Of a DNA stretch of 19,063 bases, positions 14,527 through 19,063 are shown in pieces. This DNA comes from an uncultured Catenibacterium sp. (lineage in GTDB: Bacteria; Bacillota_I; Bacilli_A; Erysipelotrichales; Coprobacillaceae), in contig NZ_UQGV01000040.1 in assembly GCF_900540665.1 (NCBI RefSeq), positions 1-19,063 on the forward strand, given 5' to 3'. The translations under genes and the position numbers were made by a program. The notes below the pieces were generated by a model. The model was given only the letters and a program-made list of their open reading frames with translations, was not told the DNA's origin and did not search any database. Position 1 is the stretch's first letter. The number at the start of each line of letters is the position of its first letter.

Positions 14527-14555
14527 ATAATATCATTTCTTACCCTTATCGTCAA
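14527..14555 (-). promoter_or_regulatory. Promoter of the rplU operon
   Basis: TTGACG (14550-14555) and TATTAT (14527-14532) on the minus strand with an ideal 17-nt spacer; an overlapping perfect TATAAT (14524-14529) would give a 20-nt spacer. The -35 and spacer lie within the last codons of xerC. The transcript would begin just before the leader hairpin. Confidence 0.7.
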
Positions 14556-15465
14556 TATTTTTTTCAATTTTCTTGAATTCTTGTCTAGGACAGGTACGAT
14601 TATACACTTCTCTTAGGTGTTCTTGTGATACATGAGTGTAAATCTGAGTTGTTGATAAAGAGGAATGTCCTAATAATTCCTGTACAATACGGATATCCAT
14701 GCCTGCATCTAGTAAATGAGTTGCAAAGGAATGACGAATTGTATGAGGATGAATCTTACGTAAAGGATCATAGAGATACATTGTGCGGTCAACAACATTC
14801 TCTATCCCTCTATTTGTCAGTTTCTTTCCTCTTCTATTCACAAATACATAATCATGTGATTCATGATATTCATTCATAATGCTGATACGATCATCATTGA
14901 TATATTGCAATAACCATTTCTTTGCATAATCATGAAATGGTACTTCTCTTTCTTTACTTCCTTTACCAAGCACTCTTATCATCTGTCTATTAAAATCAAT
15001 CTGTGATAAGCGCAATGATACTACTTCACTGACTCGAAGGCCTGATGCATACATAAGTTCTAAAAGCGCCTTATTTCTTACTCCTAGAGATGTATGCGTA
15101 TCAATTGAGTCTAGATAGCCCATCATTTCATCAACATAAAGGAAATCAGGATTTCTAGAACCTGTTTTTAAAGAATGCACCTGTGAGAAAGGATTAGAGA
15201 CCACAATATTCTGTTGACATAAATATTTAAAGAATGATCTAAGAGAACTCAAATAATGATTGATTGTTGTATGAGACAAATGTTTCTCATTCAGATGAAT
15301 CAGATAATTCTGGATTACATAATAGTCTACTTCCTGTAAAGAAATACTTTCTTTACCTATAAATAAGAGAAAATCAGTTAATTCTCTTTCATAGGATTGT
15401 AAAGTAAGTACAGAGTAGTTCTTTTGATATTTAAGATAGTGAAGAAAAGCTTTCTTTTCATCCAT
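14533..15465 (-). CDS. xerC: Tyrosine recombinase XerC
   Basis: Site-specific recombinase (310 residues) that with XerD resolves chromosome dimers at dif. The N-terminal SAM-like core-binding domain covers about 1-95 (LTLQSYERELTDFLLF, TTINHYLSSLRSFFKYL). The catalytic domain has the full set: Arg144 (ASGLRVSE), Lys168 (LGKGSKERE), His241 and Arg244 (HPHTIRHSFATH), His267 (LLGHSSLSTTQ) and nucleophile Tyr276 (QIYTH). The order topA-trmFO-xerC matches topA-trmFO-codV of Bacillus, which points to XerC rather than XerD or a phage integrase. It overlaps trmFO by 8 nt. No terminator follows; the rplU promoter begins inside its 3' end. Confidence 0.93.
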   Translation of the reverse strand: MDEKKAFLHYLKYQKNYSVLTLQSYERELTDFLLFIGKESISLQEVDYYVIQNYLIHLNEKHLSHTTINHYLSSLRSFFKYLCQQNIVVSNPFSQVHSLKTGSRNPDFLYVDEMMGYLDSIDTHTSLGVRNKALLELMYASGLRVSEVVSLRLSQIDFNRQMIRVLGKGSKEREVPFHDYAKKWLLQYINDDRISIMNEYHESHDYVFVNRRGKKLTNRGIENVVDRTMYLYDPLRKIHPHTIRHSFATHLLDAGMDIRIVQELLGHSSLSTTQIYTHVSQEHLREVYNRTCPRQEFKKIEKNIDDKGKK

Positions 15466-16750
15466 TGATGAATTCTTCCATCTTTTCTAATGCACGTTGT
15501 GCATATTTTTCTTTCTTTTCTTTTTTCTTCACTTTACCTTCTAAATCAGGAAGAATACCAAAGTTAGCCTTCATCGGCTGGAAATCACTTGGGGACGCAT
15601 GTGTAATATAATAAGCCAAAGAACCCATGACTGTTTCTCTAGGATAAGTAAGAAGTTCTTCTCCCTTTAAATATCTCACCATATTCTTACCAGCCACAAT
15701 ACCACTCTGTGCAGATTCTACATATCCTTCTACACCTGTCATCTGACCTGCAAAGAATAAATCTTCACGATTCTTGAACTGATATGTAGGATTTAAATAA
15801 GTAGGTGAATTGAAGTAACAGTTACGATGCATGATACCATAACGAACAATAGAAGCATTTTCTAGTCCTGGAATCATATGAATAATACGGTCCTGTTCAC
15901 CCCATTTAAGATGTGTCTGGAATCCTACAATATTATAAAGAGAACCCACTGCATTATCTTGTCTTAACTGAACAACTGCTTCAAAACGCTGACCATCTTT
16001 TTCGAGTCCTACCGGCTTCATTGGGCCAAAAAGAAGTGTCTGCTTTCCTCTTCTTGCGATTTCTTCAAAAGGCATGCAGCCTTCAAAGAACTTTTCTTCA
16101 AAATCATGAGGCTTTACAACTTCTGCATTGATAAGTGCATCATAGAAAGCATTAAATTCTTCTTTCGTCATTGGGCAGTTGATATATTCTCCATCACCCT
16201 TATCATAACGTGATTTATAAAAGGCTTTATTGAAATCAATAGATTCTTTTGTGACAATCGGAGCTGCCGCATCATAGAAATAGAAATAATCCTGATTACC
16301 CATTAAATCCATAATTTCTTTTGCAAGTGCATCACTCGTCAAAGGTCCAGATGCAATAATAGTAGGTCCATCTGGAATACGAGTCACTTCTTCTCGATGA
16401 ACAGTGACAAGAGGATGATTTTCAATAAACTCTGTCACCGCACGAGAAAAACCTTCACGATCGACTGCCAAAGAACCTCCTGCAGGAACTGCATGGTCTC
16501 TCGCCATCTTGATAATCAAGCTGTCATTCATTGTCATTTCTTGTTTTAATACACCTACTGCATTCTTTAAGCCATCTGCACGTAATGAATTAGAACATAC
16601 CAATTCTGCAAAATCACTTGTTTTATGTACATCTGTCTTCTTAACCGGTCTCATTTCATAAAGATGTACAGGAATACCTTCTTTAATAAGCTGGTAAGTG
16701 GCTTCAACACCAGCAAGTCCACCACCAACAACATTTACTTCCTTGATCAT
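15458..16750 (-). CDS. trmFO: FADH2- and folate-dependent tRNA (uracil-54-C5)-methyltransferase TrmFO
   Basis: Flavoprotein (430 residues) that makes m5U54 (ribothymidine) in the T-loop of tRNA using methylenetetrahydrofolate. The N-terminal FAD-binding VVGGGLAGVEAT (7-18) has the GxGxxG dinucleotide motif. The redox/nucleophile cysteines of the family are present: Cys52 in AELVCSNSLRAD and Cys225 in FEGCMPFEEIA. GQMTGVEGYVESAQSG is the second conserved FAD contact region. The ATG at 16750 is chosen because GGAGG lies 5 nt upstream and the GxG strand starts there; the in-frame ATG at 16762 overlaps that ribosome binding site. A terminator-like hairpin separates it from topA. Confidence 0.97.
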   Translation of the reverse strand: MIKEVNVVGGGLAGVEATYQLIKEGIPVHLYEMRPVKKTDVHKTSDFAELVCSNSLRADGLKNAVGVLKQEMTMNDSLIIKMARDHAVPAGGSLAVDREGFSRAVTEFIENHPLVTVHREEVTRIPDGPTIIASGPLTSDALAKEIMDLMGNQDYFYFYDAAAPIVTKESIDFNKAFYKSRYDKGDGEYINCPMTKEEFNAFYDALINAEVVKPHDFEEKFFEGCMPFEEIARRGKQTLLFGPMKPVGLEKDGQRFEAVVQLRQDNAVGSLYNIVGFQTHLKWGEQDRIIHMIPGLENASIVRYGIMHRNCYFNSPTYLNPTYQFKNREDLFFAGQMTGVEGYVESAQSGIVAGKNMVRYLKGEELLTYPRETVMGSLAYYITHASPSDFQPMKANFGILPDLEGKVKKKEKKEKYAQRALEKMEEFING

Positions 16751-16763
16751 ATTTTCCTCCAAT

Positions 16764-16794
16764 GAAAGAAAATGAACTGCATGGGCAGTTCATT
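16764..16794 (-). terminator. Terminator-like hairpin between topA and trmFO
   Basis: Perfect 10-bp stem AATGAACTGC/GCAGTTCATT (16785-16794 with 16771-16780) with a 4-nt loop, followed on the minus strand by TTTTCTTTC. It overlaps the topA stop codon and ends just before the trmFO ribosome binding site. No promoter is evident for trmFO, so partial read-through is likely. Confidence 0.75.
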
Positions 16795-18877
16795 ATTCTT
16801 CTTTCTTTTTCTTTTCTTTAATAATTGTTTTACACTTCGGATAATTAGAGCAGGCTTTAAATGGGCCAAAACGGCCCTTCTTCCATACAACTGGACTGCC
16901 ACAGTTAGGACATGTTTCACCTGTCTCTTCAAGTTTCTGAGGCTTGATATATTTACACTTAGGGTAATTAGAACATGCTTCAAAACGTCCAAAACGACCC
17001 ATTTTATAGATCATAGGAGAACCACATTGAGGACATGTCTCACCTGTTTCTTCATTGATCTTATTTTCATCAGCCTTGACATATTTACATTCTGGATAAT
17101 TAGAGCAGGCAACAAATTCACCAAAGCGGCCTTTTCTAATGACAAGATCTCCACCACATTCAGGACATTTTTCCCCTGTCTTTTTAGGTTCAATCTTTTC
17201 CATACCGTCATATGCTTTTTCTAATAGTGGTTCAAAAGCCTGTTCAAATTCAGTTAAGGCATGAACATAAGTATCCTGCCCTTTCGCAATTTCATCAAGT
17301 TCATTTTCCATCTTTGCAGTATAGTCTACATTGATGATTGAATCAAAATATTCAAGAAGCTTCTTATTAGTCAAAAGTCCTGAATCTGTAGGTTTAAATG
17401 TCTTCTTTTCTAAAATGACATATTCTCTAGTCTGAATTGTATCAATAATAGTGGCATAAGTAGAAGGACGACCAATACCTAATTCTTCCATCGCCTTGAT
17501 AAGCTTTGCTTCTGTATAACGTGCTGGTGGTGTAGTGAAATGTTGTTCTTTATTGATCTTCTTCGCATCAATCAATTCATTTTCATCCATATCTGGTAGT
17601 AATTCGTTCTTACTCTTATCATATTCACCATAAACCTTTAACCATCCATCAAATTTTAAGATAGAGCCTGATGCATTAAACTTATAATCATTGTTATCTA
17701 ATACTAAAGATGTACTTGCAGACTGGCTTGGTGCCATTAATGAAGCAAGTGCACGTGCATAGATTAATGAATACAGCTTATACTGTTCCTGTGTAAGGTA
17801 TTGTTTAATACTTTCTGGTGTACGATCAATACTTGTAGGACGAATGGCTTCATGAGCATCCTGCACATTTTCAGTCTTCTTAGAAACTTTAACACTTCCT
17901 ACATATTCTTTACCATATGTCTTTTCAATATAATCCATTGCAGCTGCAGTAAATTCAGGTGATAAACGAATAGAGTCTGTTCTCATATAAGTAATTAAAC
18001 CGACAGTCTCAGTTCCAATATCAATCCCTTCATACAACTTCTGAGCAATAGACATCGTACGTCTTGCTTTAAAATTTAATTTAGAAGAAGCTTCCTGCTG
18101 CAGTGTTGAAGTAATAAATGGTGCATATGAATTTCTCTTCTTTGTCGTTTTCTTTATCTTCTCTACAGTAAATGTAGGTGTCAATGCATCATAAATGGCT
18201 TGTGCTTCTTCACCATTATGGATTTCTAATTTCTTAGTTTTATACTTAGTGAGTTCTGCATTGAATGGAATATTATCCTTTTCAAAATCAGCATCAATCT
18301 TCCAGAATTCTTCTGGGATGAATGCATCAATTTCTGCTTCTCTCTCACAGATTAATCTTAATGCAACTGACTGTACACGTCCTGCAGACTTAGATTTAAT
18401 CTTCTTCTGTAGAAGTTTAGAAAGCTTAAACCCGATAATTCTATCTAAGACACGTCTTGTTTCCTGAGAATGAACAAGATCCATATCAATCTTGCGAGGA
18501 TTTTCAATCGCTTTTGTAACAGCATTCTTTGTGACTTCATGGAATTCTACTCTTTTTGTAGTCTCAGGATCTAATCCTAACACTTCTGCTAAATGCCATG
18601 AGATGGCTTCTCCTTCACGGTCCGGATCGGTTGCGAGATAAACATCATCTGCTTTTTTGGCACAGGCTTTTAATTCTTTTACAACATCTTTCTTATCTTT
18701 ACTAATAACATAATGAGGGGCAAACTCATTTTCTATATCTACACCTAAGCCGCCTTTTCCAGAGATAGCCAGGTCTCTGATATGTCCTTTTGATGATTTT
18801 ACAACAAAATCATCGCTTAGATATTTACTAATTGTTTTAGATTTAGATGGTGATTCGACAATAACTAAATGACTCAT
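16793..18877 (-). CDS. topA: DNA topoisomerase I (type IA)
   Basis: Relaxes negative supercoils behind polymerases. 694 residues, typical for Firmicutes. The Toprim domain has Glu8 in LVIVESPSKSKT and the metal-binding DPDRE (84-88). The catalytic Tyr297 lies in GLITYMRTDS, and ELGIGRPSTYATII is the conserved DNA-gate motif. Three complete C-terminal C4 zinc ribbons, each with a GRFGxFxACSNYPxC core, cover about 571-597, 615-641 and 656-682, followed by a Lys-rich tail that probably aids DNA binding. The ribosome binding site is modest (CAGG, about 9 nt before the ATG). The gene usually follows dprA/smf; at most the last few codons of an upstream gene are in the window. Confidence 0.99.
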   Translation of the reverse strand: MSHLVIVESPSKSKTISKYLSDDFVVKSSKGHIRDLAISGKGGLGVDIENEFAPHYVISKDKKDVVKELKACAKKADDVYLATDPDREGEAISWHLAEVLGLDPETTKRVEFHEVTKNAVTKAIENPRKIDMDLVHSQETRRVLDRIIGFKLSKLLQKKIKSKSAGRVQSVALRLICEREAEIDAFIPEEFWKIDADFEKDNIPFNAELTKYKTKKLEIHNGEEAQAIYDALTPTFTVEKIKKTTKKRNSYAPFITSTLQQEASSKLNFKARRTMSIAQKLYEGIDIGTETVGLITYMRTDSIRLSPEFTAAAMDYIEKTYGKEYVGSVKVSKKTENVQDAHEAIRPTSIDRTPESIKQYLTQEQYKLYSLIYARALASLMAPSQSASTSLVLDNNDYKFNASGSILKFDGWLKVYGEYDKSKNELLPDMDENELIDAKKINKEQHFTTPPARYTEAKLIKAMEELGIGRPSTYATIIDTIQTREYVILEKKTFKPTDSGLLTNKKLLEYFDSIINVDYTAKMENELDEIAKGQDTYVHALTEFEQAFEPLLEKAYDGMEKIEPKKTGEKCPECGGDLVIRKGRFGEFVACSNYPECKYVKADENKINEETGETCPQCGSPMIYKMGRFGRFEACSNYPKCKYIKPQKLEETGETCPNCGSPVVWKKGRFGPFKACSNYPKCKTIIKEKKKKEE

Positions 18878-18997
18878 ACATCTAACCTGCCACTCAAAAT
18901 GTGATTTAATATCTTCACATCGAGATAATATAAGTTCTCACGAACATTACTTACTATTTTATTGTGTATGCTTTCGATTGACCGAAATCATATCTAC

Positions 18998-19063
18998 TCA
19001 CAAGTTCATGTACACTTCATAGTCGTAAATTCCCGAAATAGCCTTCGGTACATACCTACGTTT
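18998..19063 (-). CDS. Possible C-terminal end of an upstream gene, cut by the window edge
   Basis: On the minus strand one frame stays open from the right edge to a TGA at 18998-19000, encoding 21 residues that begin KRRYVPKAISGIYDYEVY. In Firmicutes the gene upstream of topA is usually dprA (smf), but this peptide is too short to assign and does not clearly match the DprA C-terminus. A second frame is also open for 18 codons, so coding status itself is uncertain. The remaining 18878-18997 contains only short hairpins (a 5-bp TTTCG/CGAAA stem and a GTTC-GTGA-GAAC tetraloop hairpin) and no convincing topA promoter. Confidence 0.3.
   Translation of the reverse strand, partial: KRRYVPKAISGIYDYEVYMNL

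Noticed and set aside
14533..15465. Possible phage or element integrase
   Set aside because: The tyrosine recombinase sits in the conserved topA-trmFO-xerC order with overlapping reading frames and no attachment-site repeats or cargo genes, so it is the chromosomal XerC.
16772..17224. 150-codon + strand open frame rich in Cys, Phe and Thr
   Set aside because: Antisense to the three repeated zinc ribbons of topA. Its internal repeats are mirror images of those repeats, and it has no ribosome binding site or family match.
1..19063. CRISPR arrays, tRNA or rRNA genes, insertion sequences, prophage
   Set aside because: No regularly spaced direct repeats, cloverleaf genes, transposase frames or terminal inverted repeats were seen; nearly all sequence is accounted for by conserved housekeeping genes.

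Overview
This is an AT-rich, gene-dense housekeeping stretch of a low-GC Firmicutes (Bacillota) chromosome. Gene content and order match the comEC-holA / hemW-hrcA-grpE-dnaK-dnaJ, rplU-prp-rpmA-obg, ruvAB and topA-trmFO-xerC neighbourhoods of that phylum. The protein sequences and the lack of the spo0B, gpr, spoIIP, rpsT and lepA genes found nearby in Bacillus suggest an Erysipelotrichia-like lineage. That assignment is inference from memory; no search was run.

Only rpmB (L28), near the left end, is on the + strand. It diverges from a gene cut by the left edge and converges on a HAD phosphatase gene. From there every gene is on the minus strand. Read in the direction of transcription (right to left), the blocks are: topA-trmFO-xerC (DNA topology, tRNA methylation, chromosome dimer resolution); L21 leader-rplU-prp-rpmA-obgE (two large-subunit proteins, the protease that trims L27, and a ribosome-assembly GTPase); ruvA-ruvB (Holliday junction branch migration); comEA-comEC (DNA uptake) and holA (clamp-loader delta) followed by hemW (heme chaperone); hrcA-grpE-dnaK-dnaJ (repressor plus complete Hsp70 machine); and a single HAD hydrolase.

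The coding content is conventional, and I see no mobile element, CRISPR array, tRNA, rRNA or unknown multi-gene system. The interest lies in the intergenic regulation. Two CIRCE-geometry repeats flank or overlap a near-perfect hrcA promoter. The rplU leader is an L21-type structured leader whose hairpin loop is complementary to a downstream segment. Several terminator-like hairpins overlap stop codons and end right at the next gene's ribosome binding site, start codon or promoter. Several genes appear to start upstream of their true start; here they are trimmed to the start supported by a Shine-Dalgarno sequence and family alignment (rpmB, grpE, hrcA, ruvA, obgE, rpmA, trmFO).
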